22,614 bases of DNA. Source: a bacterium. Lineage in GTDB: Bacteria > SZUA-79 > Acidulodesulfobacterales > Acidulodesulfobacteraceae. The number at the start of each line of letters is the position of its first letter. Position 1 is the stretch's first letter. The stretch covers positions 1-22,614 of the forward strand of contig JAJYYS010000006.1 of the NCBI GenBank assembly GCA_021800745.1. The letters run 5' to 3'. The notes beneath the pieces were generated by a model that saw only the letters and a program-made list of their open reading frames with translations, had not been told where the DNA came from and did not search any database. Positions 1 through 7,421 of this stretch are shown piece after piece. The position numbers and the translations under genes were made by a program.

Positions 1-449
1 CTTATAGCTCCGAGCAAAGAATATTTGCTGTTAGATGCCCAACCTCCAAGCACTACTCCGTAAACGCCGAGCGATGTTAACGCCAAAATAAAAAGTACTC
101 CTATGTTTACGTCGGCAACCTGAAGAGGAACGATATGTCCCATAATTTTTATGGGCGCTCCGAAAGGAATGACGGCAAAAGTGGTCAAAGCCGGAATAAC
201 GACTATTATGGGAGCCAAAAGAAATAAGAACTTATTTGCGCCTTCAGGGATAATATCTTCTTTAAAAAACAGCTTTATTCCGTCGGCTATGGGCTGTAAT
301 AATCCATGAAATCCGGCTTCCATCGGACCCATCCTGTTTTGTATTCTGGCGGCTATCTTGCGCTCTAAGAGGGTGAGATACGCGGCGGACATGAGAAGAC
401 CTGCAAAAACGATTAAAATTTTAATAATATCTGCAATAAGCCAAAACAT
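1..449 (-). CDS. nuoH: NADH-quinone oxidoreductase subunit H, N-terminal part (cut by window edge)
   Basis: NuoH is the membrane subunit of complex I at the junction of the hydrophilic and membrane arms, and it helps form the quinone chamber. I translated this stretch directly: it opens at an ATG at 449 and stays open to position 1, giving 149 complete codons. The product begins MFWLIADIIKILIVFAGLLM, a first membrane helix. It continues with the family hallmarks TLLERKIAARIQNRMGP and GLLQPIADGIKLFFKEDI, then a second helix near residues 79-97 (FLFLLAPIIVVIPALTTFAV) and a third near 120-140. The gene follows the nuoG stop (TAA at 477-479) after 27 bases. A GGTGA lies 8 bases before the ATG as a modest ribosome binding site. 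The remaining two thirds of the protein lie outside the window. Identification is firm. Confidence 0.95.
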   Translation of the reverse strand, partial: MFWLIADIIKILIVFAGLLMSAAYLTLLERKIAARIQNRMGPMEAGFHGLLQPIADGIKLFFKEDIIPEGANKFLFLLAPIIVVIPALTTFAVIPFGAPIKIMGHIVPLQVADVNIGVLFILALTSLGVYGVVLGGWASNSKYSLLGAI

Positions 450-476
450 TAGTCCGTCACCGTTAATACATCCATA

Positions 477-2588
477 TTAATAAAATTTTTTGGTTTTATC
501 GTTATAGTAAAAATTACTTCTGGCTTTAATTTTATTATAATATATCATATCTTTTGTTTTAAATGAATCTATAAAGCGCTGCAATTCTTCTTTTATATAA
601 TTAAAAGAATATCCGAGCCTGTTCGAAATCTCAATTAAAAGGGTCAAAATATCATGCCTGGCCCCTCCTAAGTGAAACTCATTGTTTATATTTATTATGT
701 TTCCTTCAAAGTTTTCATAAAGTAAATTTCTGCTTTCAAGAAAATCCTTAACCGGTATAACAATATCCGCCATGGCCGACAGCATACTTGCCTTAGAAGA
801 TAAAACGGCTAAAAAATCCATATCCGCCGCATGTTTAGCTATATCTTTAAAAACAGAATCGTTAGAGGCGTCTCCTATATATATAAGATTTTTAATCTTC
901 CTGCCGCTTAATCCTGAATTTATTGAATTGAAACCTAAAAAACCGTTCTCCGAGGGATTTATGCCTGCAGTTAAAAGTCCTCTATAATTAAAAGGTTTTA
1001 TAAGCGGGTAAATATATAAAGTTTTCTGCTCATCTCTTAAAAACTCGACTATTTCTTTTAATATCAAAATATCCGTACTTATATCATATACCGATAAAAG
1101 CCCGTCGCCTAATATAACGGAAATAGAATTTGCTTTAAGCATATTTTTTACAATTTCATCGTCTTTCTTGAATGAGTAATCATAAAGACCCGACCGCAAA
1201 CCGGTTAAAAAATCATGGATTGAAGATATATTTATATCTCTTCTGGTATATGCTATATCTTCAAATCTAGTTAACGAAGAATCGGAATCTTTTTTTATGT
1301 TTACGAGCAAAAGCTTTCCGCCGTGTTCTCTATGAGTTTTCATAATATTATACAAAGCATACGGAATATCGTCTTCAATGCTGCCTACATAGAGCATGAT
1401 TTCGGAATTTCGTACAGCTTTAATATCAAATAACTCTTCACTTTTAAATACGGCTTTAAACTTGTTAAAGTTTGTTCTATAAAATTCGGGCTCAGCAATA
1501 TCAAAATATGCAGGCTTTAAAATATTTTTCACAAATCCGGCTATTGCAAAACCGTCGTTTATGGAGACATTAGGAGAAACTAAGACAGCTGTATTATTCA
1601 TATCTCCTTTTTCCGAGATATTTTTAATTTTTAATGCAAGTTCTTTTATGGAATTTTCAAAAGTAGTTTCTTCAAGCATGGATTTCTTTTTAATATAAGG
1701 CGATGAAATGTAATATCCGTTATCCATTCCTATTCCTTCATAAAAAAAACCGTATTTGCATAGATATCCGCCGAATAATGAAGCGGTCCTGACTAACGAT
1801 TCTTCTTTATCATATCTATAATATTCAATTCTGCATGCCGCGGAGCATTTATCGCAAACAGATGAAAAAGGAGATTCCTGCCAGTATCTTTCTTTGAATT
1901 TAGAAGGCTTTGAAAGCAAAGCGCCGACGGGACAAACATCGACGCAATTTCCGCAATAATAACAATTTAAGTAATTTATATCCGGCTTAATTTCGGTAAA
2001 AGAGCAGTTTTCCGATGGATTAGAACCTAATTGCAATTTATCGTCAAGCTTTAGACCGATATAACCGTTGTATCCTTTATTTTTAATTTGATAAAACGGA
2101 TTCCCGTACATATCGGTGCATACCCTGATACACCTAGAACATAGAATGCACCTTGTTGCCGTATATTCGATAAAATCGCTTTTAAATATATGCGTTCTAT
2201 CGGGAAAACCTTTATTGTTTTTTTGGGTCGTAAGACCAAATTCAAAAGAAAGATTCTGTAAATCGCATTCGCCTGATTTGTCGCAAACAGGACAATCAAG
2301 AGGGTGGTCTAATAAAAGATGAGACAATGACTCTTTTCTTACCTTCCATACTTTTTCCGTATCGGTTAAGATTTCATAGCCTTCCTTTACTCTTGCCACG
2401 CAAGAAGGGAGCGGATTTTGAATTCCTTTAACCTCAACCACGCAGATTCTGCAGGAACCTATAGGTCTGAGCCTTTTTAGATAACATAACGTAGGAATCT
2501 TAATTCCAGCCTGAGAAGCGGCTTCAAGGATCGTCAATCCCGATTTTGTCATTATCTTTTTATTGTCAATCGTTATCTCGATATTCAC
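477..2588 (-). CDS. nuoG: NADH-quinone oxidoreductase subunit G with an additional ferredoxin-like cluster segment
   Basis: NuoG is the large iron-sulfur subunit of the peripheral arm of complex I and relays electrons from the input module. The 703-residue product starts with a [2Fe-2S] ferredoxin domain (C35, C46, C49, C63). Next comes the His-Cys cluster motif (H95, C99, C102, C108), then two four-cysteine motifs (C147/150/153/157 and C209/212/215/219), then a C-x2-C-x3-C-x24-C motif (C245-C277) like cluster N7. The rest resembles a cofactor-poor molybdopterin-oxidoreductase domain. Textbook NuoG has only one cluster (N4) in the 147-219 region, so the full eight cysteines are notable. The start is GTG (positions 2586-2588), with GAGG and AGGA a few bases upstream. 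The gene begins 5 bases after the stop of the NuoF/GltD fusion, so the two are almost certainly co-transcribed and probably physical partners. Confidence 0.93.
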   Translation of the reverse strand: MNIEITIDNKKIMTKSGLTILEAASQAGIKIPTLCYLKRLRPIGSCRICVVEVKGIQNPLPSCVARVKEGYEILTDTEKVWKVRKESLSHLLLDHPLDCPVCDKSGECDLQNLSFEFGLTTQKNNKGFPDRTHIFKSDFIEYTATRCILCSRCIRVCTDMYGNPFYQIKNKGYNGYIGLKLDDKLQLGSNPSENCSFTEIKPDINYLNCYYCGNCVDVCPVGALLSKPSKFKERYWQESPFSSVCDKCSAACRIEYYRYDKEESLVRTASLFGGYLCKYGFFYEGIGMDNGYYISSPYIKKKSMLEETTFENSIKELALKIKNISEKGDMNNTAVLVSPNVSINDGFAIAGFVKNILKPAYFDIAEPEFYRTNFNKFKAVFKSEELFDIKAVRNSEIMLYVGSIEDDIPYALYNIMKTHREHGGKLLLVNIKKDSDSSLTRFEDIAYTRRDINISSIHDFLTGLRSGLYDYSFKKDDEIVKNMLKANSISVILGDGLLSVYDISTDILILKEIVEFLRDEQKTLYIYPLIKPFNYRGLLTAGINPSENGFLGFNSINSGLSGRKIKNLIYIGDASNDSVFKDIAKHAADMDFLAVLSSKASMLSAMADIVIPVKDFLESRNLLYENFEGNIININNEFHLGGARHDILTLLIEISNRLGYSFNYIKEELQRFIDSFKTKDMIYYNKIKARSNFYYNDKTKKFY

Positions 2589-2593
2589 TTTTC

Positions 2594-4501
2594 CTAATCC
2601 TCAAACTTTACGAGCATGAGAAAATAACATCTCATACATCTTGTGGCTTCATATACGACATCATCGCTTGTTAAACCTTTATCTGCCTCCATAAAATTGC
2701 TTATGCGCGCTTCAACAGGTTCTTCTACCGGCTCGGCCGCTAAATTTCCTTTTGGAAAATCGGTATAATCTACCATCTCTTTTTTGTCATAAACGCCTAT
2801 CTTTTCAAACAGATATTCAAAAAGACAATCGTCGGTCGCCTCGAATGAACCGGTTCTTATATACTGGTCTATCCTTCTTGCGGCATTTTTACCGTCGCGA
2901 TTTGAATCGACTATGCTCATAGGGCCGGTTAACGCATCGCCTCCGGCAAATACTCCCTGCATATCGGTCATATGAGTAAATTCATCCGCTGCTATTGTTT
3001 TGCCTTTATTTGTTTTAATATCCGGCGTATCTTTTAAAAAATCAAAATCCGGGACCTGCCCGACCGCCATAATAAATGAATCGCATTGAATATCAAAATC
3101 GCTTCCTTCTATCTCGATAGGACTTCTTCTTCCGCTTTTATCAGGTTCTCCAAGCTTCATTTTCCCGCATCTTACACCCTTAACAACCCCGTCTTTTTGA
3201 ATAATGCTTACGGGATTGGTAAGAAATTCGAATTTAACGCCTTCTTTAAGCGCGGTATCAAGCTCATACGGCGCTGCCGGCATTTGCTCTTTTGCCCTTC
3301 TATACACGACTACAACTTCTTTAAACCCTAATCTAATAGCTGTTCTGCAGCAATCTATAGCAACATTGCCGCCGCCTTCTATTATAACTTTATTGCCGAT
3401 ATCTATTTTGTTTCCAAGCGCAACATCGCGTAAAAACTTAACTCCGTCATAAAAACCCTTAAGATTGTCATCCTCCCCGGGTAAACCTATATTTTGCCCC
3501 TTATGAGCGCCGATAGCAACGAAAACAGCTTTAAAATCTTGCTCAAAAAGATCCCGTATCTTAAAATCCACCCCGAGTTTTTGATTTAATTTATATTCAA
3601 TTCCGGTAGAAATGATGTAGTTAATTTCTTTATCTAAGAATTCTTGCGGCAATCTGAATTTTGGAATACCGACGCTCATCATGCCGCCCAAAACCGGTAA
3701 TGCTTCAAATATTACAGGCCAATAGCCCATTAAACGCAAATAATAAGCGCAGGCTAAACCTGCGGGACCGGAGCCTATAATCGCTACTTTAATTCCATTG
3801 TCTTTGATTGTAAACTTTGGCTTAACATTGGAATAAAATTGATTATCGGCGGCAAACCTTCTTATTAAACATATCTGAATAGGTTCATCGACATTAGCTC
3901 TGCGGCAATTATCCTGGCACGGATGAAAACAGGTTCTTCCCAAAATTCCCGCCAACGGGGTACTTCTTCTGGCGGATTCAAGGGCATCCTCAAATCTGCC
4001 GTCCCTGACTCTTTCAATCCAGTTCGGAATATCGAGTTTGGATGGACAACCGTTAATACACGGGGCGGTTACATGAACTATATAATTTCCTTTAGGTATA
4101 ATTTCCTTATTTATTATAGCATTCTCAAAATCTTCCTTAAAATTATCGATTAGTTCCGTAACGGCAAGCGGCCCCTTGGTTCCCACAGTACACTTAGAAG
4201 ACGATAAAATCCAATCGCATTGGTTTTTAAGTTTATCCAAATCTTCTAAGACGGCGCGGCCGTTGCATATATCCTCAAGAATATCGGAGGCAACCGAGGT
4301 TCCAACCATGCAAGGCGTGCAAACGCCGCAGGAAATCTTTTGCAGTTCCTGCATATAACATCTTGCCAAATCAACTTTGTTGTCCTTATCGTCAAGTAAA
4401 GCTACTCCCTGCCAATTGAGTATGGAAGAAATATTGGTATGTCCTGATCTCTTAAAGTATGAAATATCTAATTTTGAACCTATTTTATCTATAATCTTCA
4501 T
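2594..4501 (-). CDS. Chimeric complex I input subunit: NuoF C-terminal Fe-S domain fused to GltD-like FAD/NAD(P)H oxidoreductase
   Basis: This 635-residue protein occupies the nuoE-nuoF position of the complex I operon. Residues 1-135 match the end of NuoF, including SCGVCTPC (C58, C61, C64) and the fourth ligand C104, as for cluster N3. The NADH/FMN-binding part of NuoF (glycine-rich GRGGAGFP-type motif) is absent. Residues 140-635 match the glutamate synthase small subunit/NfnB/dihydropyrimidine dehydrogenase family. They show an N-terminal cysteine domain (C148, C152, C191, C195, C199), an FAD dinucleotide fold GSGPAGLA (243-250), a second nucleotide fold GGGNVAIDCCR (376-386), YRRAKEQMPA (400-409, resembling the NADPH-contacting YRR..MPA of GltD), and VFAGGDALTGP (517-527). 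The tail ends in RCMRC. I infer that this module feeds electrons from NAD(P)H through FAD and N3 into NuoG. There is no visible ribosome binding site before the ATG at 4501, where the leader is AT-rich. The gene is intact with no frameshift. Domain calls are firm; the biochemical role is inferred. Confidence 0.88.
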   Translation of the reverse strand: MKIIDKIGSKLDISYFKRSGHTNISSILNWQGVALLDDKDNKVDLARCYMQELQKISCGVCTPCMVGTSVASDILEDICNGRAVLEDLDKLKNQCDWILSSSKCTVGTKGPLAVTELIDNFKEDFENAIINKEIIPKGNYIVHVTAPCINGCPSKLDIPNWIERVRDGRFEDALESARRSTPLAGILGRTCFHPCQDNCRRANVDEPIQICLIRRFAADNQFYSNVKPKFTIKDNGIKVAIIGSGPAGLACAYYLRLMGYWPVIFEALPVLGGMMSVGIPKFRLPQEFLDKEINYIISTGIEYKLNQKLGVDFKIRDLFEQDFKAVFVAIGAHKGQNIGLPGEDDNLKGFYDGVKFLRDVALGNKIDIGNKVIIEGGGNVAIDCCRTAIRLGFKEVVVVYRRAKEQMPAAPYELDTALKEGVKFEFLTNPVSIIQKDGVVKGVRCGKMKLGEPDKSGRRSPIEIEGSDFDIQCDSFIMAVGQVPDFDFLKDTPDIKTNKGKTIAADEFTHMTDMQGVFAGGDALTGPMSIVDSNRDGKNAARRIDQYIRTGSFEATDDCLFEYLFEKIGVYDKKEMVDYTDFPKGNLAAEPVEEPVEARISNFMEADKGLTSDDVVYEATRCMRCYFLMLVKFED

Positions 4502-4534
4502 AATAATTAAATTTAAAATATGATTAAATTTATC

Positions 4535-5734
4535 TTACCTGTCCACTTCTCCAAGCAATATATCTACGCTTCCCATAATCGCTATTAAATCGGCTACCAG
4601 ATGCCCCTTGACCATTTTATTCAACGCGCTTATATTGCAAAACGACGGCGGTCTTACTCTCATTCTGTATGGAAAAGCCGAACCGTCCGATACCATATAA
4701 AAACCTAATTCTCCTCTAGGATTTTCTATGGAAACGTAAGCCTCTCCTTTAGGAGGCTTTATGCCTTCCATTCCGTATTTAAAAAGAGAAATCATCCCTT
4801 CCATAGTCGTTAATGCCCTCTTCTTGGGAGGAATAACATATTTGGGATATTCATCGTAACTTAAGTATTCGCCTTCCGGAACATTTTCTATTGCCTGAGC
4901 TATTATTTTAAGGCTCTGCCTCATCTCTTCCATTCTGACTAAATACCTGTCGTAAACGTCTCCCGTTTCTCCCGTCGGTATTTCAAAATCGAAATCTTCA
5001 TAACGCGAATAAGGGTTTGCTTTTCTGACGTCGTATTTTATTCCGCTTCCTCTGAGCGACGGTCCGGATAATGCAAAATTTATAGCATCTTCGGCAGAAA
5101 TTATTCCTAAATTTTTCGTCCTTTCCAACCATATTTTATTTTTTGTAAGAAGCGCTTCATACTCGACGATTTTATCCGGAAAAATTTTAATAAAGTCTCT
5201 TGTTTTATCGAAAAAATCTTTATGCACGTCCATTGCAAGACCGCCTACGCGGTAAAAAGAAGGGGTCATCCTCGCGCCCGTAACCGTTTCTATTATGTCT
5301 AATATAAGTTCTCTTTCGCGGAAGCAATATAAAAACTCGGTCAACGCGCCGAGATCTACGGCATGCGTCGCAAGCCATACAAGATGGGAACTTATCCTTG
5401 TAAATTCCGCAAGAATAACTCTCACGTATTCGGCTCTTTTAGGAGCTTTAACTCCGCAGAGTTTTTCCACCGCAAGGATATAACCGAGATTATTGGAAGC
5501 TCCGGAAACATAGTCCATCCTGTCGGTAATGGTTTCCGCCTGATGGTATGTCCTGAATTCCGCAAACTTTTCCATACTAGTATGCAGATAACCTATTATA
5601 GGCTCGGCATTAATAACGGTTTCTCCGTCCAACTGGACTAAAACTCTAAGAACGCCATGGGTGGCAGGGTGAGATGGACCGATGTTTAACGCAAACTTAT
5701 CCGTTTCTATGAGAAAATCTTTATATTCGAACAT
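4535..5734 (-). CDS. nuoD: NADH-quinone oxidoreductase subunit D
   Basis: NuoD is the 49-kDa-type subunit that forms much of the quinone-binding cavity of complex I, together with NuoB. The 399-residue product is of usual length for a free-standing NuoD and is not fused to NuoC. It shows NIGPSHPATHGVLR (residues 17-30, with the quinone-site histidine at about 26), GYLHTSMEKFAEFRTYHQ (48-65), DRMDY with the family's conserved tyrosine at about 75, and the characteristic C-terminal end ILLGEVDR. It starts at ATG 5734, 23 bases after the nuoC stop. No ribosome binding site is evident in the AT-rich leader. The gene sits between nuoC and the NuoF/GltD fusion in canonical nuo order. Confidence 0.96.
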   Translation of the reverse strand: MFEYKDFLIETDKFALNIGPSHPATHGVLRVLVQLDGETVINAEPIIGYLHTSMEKFAEFRTYHQAETITDRMDYVSGASNNLGYILAVEKLCGVKAPKRAEYVRVILAEFTRISSHLVWLATHAVDLGALTEFLYCFRERELILDIIETVTGARMTPSFYRVGGLAMDVHKDFFDKTRDFIKIFPDKIVEYEALLTKNKIWLERTKNLGIISAEDAINFALSGPSLRGSGIKYDVRKANPYSRYEDFDFEIPTGETGDVYDRYLVRMEEMRQSLKIIAQAIENVPEGEYLSYDEYPKYVIPPKKRALTTMEGMISLFKYGMEGIKPPKGEAYVSIENPRGELGFYMVSDGSAFPYRMRVRPPSFCNISALNKMVKGHLVADLIAIMGSVDILLGEVDR

Positions 5735-5757
5735 CGTTGAAATAGTTTTTAATATTG

Positions 5758-6288
5758 TTATATTTTTTCTAACTCGATGTATCCCGGGGCATCCATTTTA
5801 ATTTCTTCGGGCTCCGGTCTTTTTCTTAAAGGATAGTCTTTAAGAAGCGGGTGTCCGTCCCAGTCGTCTGGATTTAATATTCTTTTTAAATCCGGGTGAC
5901 CTTTAAATTTCAGCCCGAACATATCATATACTTCTCTTTCAAACCAGTCGGCAGAATTATAAATGGGGGTTAAACTCGGATACTCCGTTTCATCGGCTTT
6001 ACCGGCGGCCTTGATAAAAACCCTGAAATTATTTTTTATCGAATAAAAATTGTAAATTACTTCTATTCTTTCCGGTCTTTTCGGATAATCGACGGCAAAT
6101 AAATCCGACAGCATATCAAACTCTAATCTGGAATCGGTTTTTAAAAATACCGCAAATTCAAGCAAATCTTCTTTTTTAATCTGTATATGCACGTCTCCGT
6201 TAATAGCATCCGAAGCAATAATCGATTTAGACATAGATTCTTTAATAACGGTTAATGCGAACGTTACATCCATATTGTCGGAGTTCAT
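5758..6288 (-). CDS. nuoC: NADH-quinone oxidoreductase subunit C
   Basis: NuoC is the 30-kDa-type hydrophilic subunit of complex I. It carries no cofactor and supports assembly of the NuoB-NuoD connecting fragment. The 176-residue protein has the family signature in its second half: [19 protein letters not shown] (about 129-147), followed by [25 protein letters not shown]. The start was taken at ATG 6288. A second in-frame ATG lies five codons further in and cannot be excluded, because neither has a clear ribosome binding site. The 34-base spacer after the nuoB stop is very AT-rich and contains TATAAT-like strings, but I would not call a promoter on that alone. Its position between nuoB and nuoD is canonical. 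Confidence 0.95.
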   Translation of the reverse strand: MNSDNMDVTFALTVIKESMSKSIIASDAINGDVHIQIKKEDLLEFAVFLKTDSRLEFDMLSDLFAVDYPKRPERIEVIYNFYSIKNNFRVFIKAAGKADETEYPSLTPIYNSADWFEREVYDMFGLKFKGHPDLKRILNPDDWDGHPLLKDYPLRKRPEPEEIKMDAPGYIELEKI

Positions 6289-6322
6289 TTAGTTTAAATA
6301 TACACGTTATAATATATTATAT

Positions 6323-6817
6323 TTACCTTAGAATTTTAGGAGGCTCTTCATGTTTCAGCGTCCCTTTTTCTATCTTTTCCTGAAGCTTCACTATGCCGTA
6401 AATCAGGGCTTCCGGTCTTGGAGGACAGCCCGGCACATAAACATCGACGGGAATTATTCTATCGACGCCCTGGACTATGCTGTAAACGTTAAACAGTCCA
6501 CCCGATGAAGCGCAGTCGCCCATTGCGATGACCCACTTTGGATTAGGCATCTGGTCGTAAATCCTTTTAACCATAGGTGCCATTTTATATGAAACCCTGC
6601 CGGATACGATAATTAAATCGGCCTGCCTTGGGCTCGACCTGAATATCAATCCTAATCTGTCGAAATCGTATCTTGAAGAGGCGACGGTCATCATTTCAAT
6701 AGCGCAGCATGCCAAGCCGAAAGTTGCAGGCCATATAGACCATTTTCTGCCCCATGAAACTATTTTATCTAAAGAGGCGGTAATGATATTATCGCCTAAA
6801 TGCTCTTCTATTCCCAT
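6323..6817 (-). CDS. nuoB: NADH-quinone oxidoreductase subunit B
   Basis: NuoB carries the terminal [4Fe-4S] cluster N2, which passes electrons to quinone. The 164-residue protein has the tandem cysteines in [11 protein letters not shown] (C37, C38), a third ligand in MGDCASSGG (C102) and a fourth in [12 protein letters not shown] (C131). These are the complete N2 ligand set. [10 protein letters not shown] (72-81) is also conserved in the family. The ATG at 6817 overlaps the end of nuoA by 10 bases, indicating translational coupling. A G-rich stretch inside the nuoA 3' end can serve as its ribosome binding site. Unlike the electron-input subunit downstream, this subunit looks entirely standard. 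Confidence 0.97.
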   Translation of the reverse strand: MGIEEHLGDNIITASLDKIVSWGRKWSIWPATFGLACCAIEMMTVASSRYDFDRLGLIFRSSPRQADLIIVSGRVSYKMAPMVKRIYDQMPNPKWVIAMGDCASSGGLFNVYSIVQGVDRIIPVDVYVPGCPPRPEALIYGIVKLQEKIEKGTLKHEEPPKILR

Positions 6818-7161
6818 TTGAGCGCCCCCTTAAGCCAGACATACATTAAACCTAAAACTAATATTATAATAAAAAAGAACATTTCGATAAAACCTAAAAA
6901 TCCTAATTTAGAAAAAATTACCGCCCATGGAAATAAAAAAAGGGCTTCTATGTCGAAGAGAAGAAAAAAAATGGCGATAAGATAGAACTTAATATCGAAT
7001 CTTACATGCGGTTCTCCGGCAGGCTCTACCCCGCATTCATAGGCCTTTAGCTTTCCGGATTCAAAAGTTTTTTTCCCTATAAAATTAGAGGCTATAATAG
7101 TAAATACGGCAAATAAAATTGCTACCGCAAGCATTATGAGAATAGGCAGAAAAGAATTCAA
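6808..7161 (-). CDS. nuoA: NADH-quinone oxidoreductase subunit A
   Basis: NuoA is a small membrane subunit of complex I at the hinge between the arms. The 117-residue product has three predicted membrane helices (about 5-25, 57-82 and 87-112). It carries the conserved loop YECGVEP and the acidic helix motif [16 protein letters not shown]. It is the first gene of the nuo operon in this window. The start is TTG (positions 7159-7161), chosen because AAGGAG lies 5 bases upstream (7167-7172) and because this start leaves a normal short N-terminus before helix 1. The next methionine would fall inside helix 1. The 260-base spacer upstream probably holds the operon promoter. Confidence 0.95.
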   Translation of the reverse strand: MNSFLPILIMLAVAILFAVFTIIASNFIGKKTFESGKLKAYECGVEPAGEPHVRFDIKFYLIAIFFLLFDIEALFLFPWAVIFSKLGFLGFIEMFFFIIILVLGLMYVWLKGALKWE

Positions 7162-7166
7162 AAAAA

Positions 7167-7172
7167 CTCCTT
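7167..7172 (-). promoter_or_regulatory. Ribosome binding site of nuoA, supports a TTG start
   Basis: AAGGAG on the minus strand, 5 bases before the TTG codon at 7161-7159. It is the only good site near the nuoA N-terminus and decides the start. Confidence 0.75.
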
Positions 7173-7190
7173 CAATTTTTATAACTTAAT

Positions 7191-7196
7191 ATTATA
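7191..7196 (-). promoter_or_regulatory. Candidate -10 element for the nuo operon
   Basis: A perfect TATAAT on the minus strand, 29 bases upstream of the nuoA start codon. The upstream region is AT-rich and I find no convincing TTGACA-like -35 at 16-18 bases spacing, so this is a weak prediction supported mainly by position at the head of the operon. Confidence 0.35.
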
Positions 7197-7284
7197 ATAT
7201 GAAATATATCATATGAAACCCGCTTAATCAATAAAAATATTGCCGTTAATCCCGATTTAGAAAATATTTAATAAATTCCATTAT

Positions 7285-7363
7285 CCAGTCATTGCGAGAA
7301 CCAGTCATTGCGAGCGCAGCGAAGCAATCTAAAACGAGATTGCTTCGCTGCGCTCGCAATGAC
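7285..7363. repeat. Long perfect palindrome (ATTGCGAG...GCAATCT type) with truncated extra copy
   Basis: Two perfect 27-base arms, 7304-7330 and 7337-7363, flank a 6-base spacer (AAAACG). The arms begin GTCATTGCGAGCGCAGCG and end GCAATCT. Directly before the left arm, the 14-base string CCAGTCATTGCGAG (7285-7298) repeats CCAGTCATTGCGAG at 7301-7314, as though an earlier copy was truncated or the edge duplicated. Palindromes with this ATTGCGAG/GCAATCT theme are, to my recollection, dispersed in several bacterial genomes as small REP- or MITE-like elements. The RNA could form a very stable hairpin after pepA, but no U-run follows it on the minus strand, so a classical terminator role is not supported. 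Confidence 0.9.
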
Positions 7364-7421
7364 ATTAAGTAATTCAGGTAATTCATATATAAAAAATTCT
7401 AAATAGTGATTTGGGTTGCCG

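Larger units (their letters stand above)
7162..7421. other. pepA-nuoA intergenic spacer
   Basis: This 260-base spacer carries no plausible gene. It holds the nuoA ribosome binding site and a candidate -10 element at the nuoA side, AT-rich sequence in the middle, and a long palindrome with a truncated duplicate on the pepA side. It is the longest gap in the window and the most likely transcription unit boundary, separating the pepA end from the nuo start. Confidence 0.85.

Noticed and set aside
2051..2322. Short open frames on both strands overlapping the NuoG cysteine-rich region
   Set aside because: They overlap the most conserved part of nuoG out of frame; no independent coding evidence.
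7285..7363. CRISPR-like or tRNA-like structure at the long palindrome
   Set aside because: There is one palindrome and one truncated edge copy, not regularly spaced repeats with unique spacers, and no tRNA arms or anticodon loop can be drawn.
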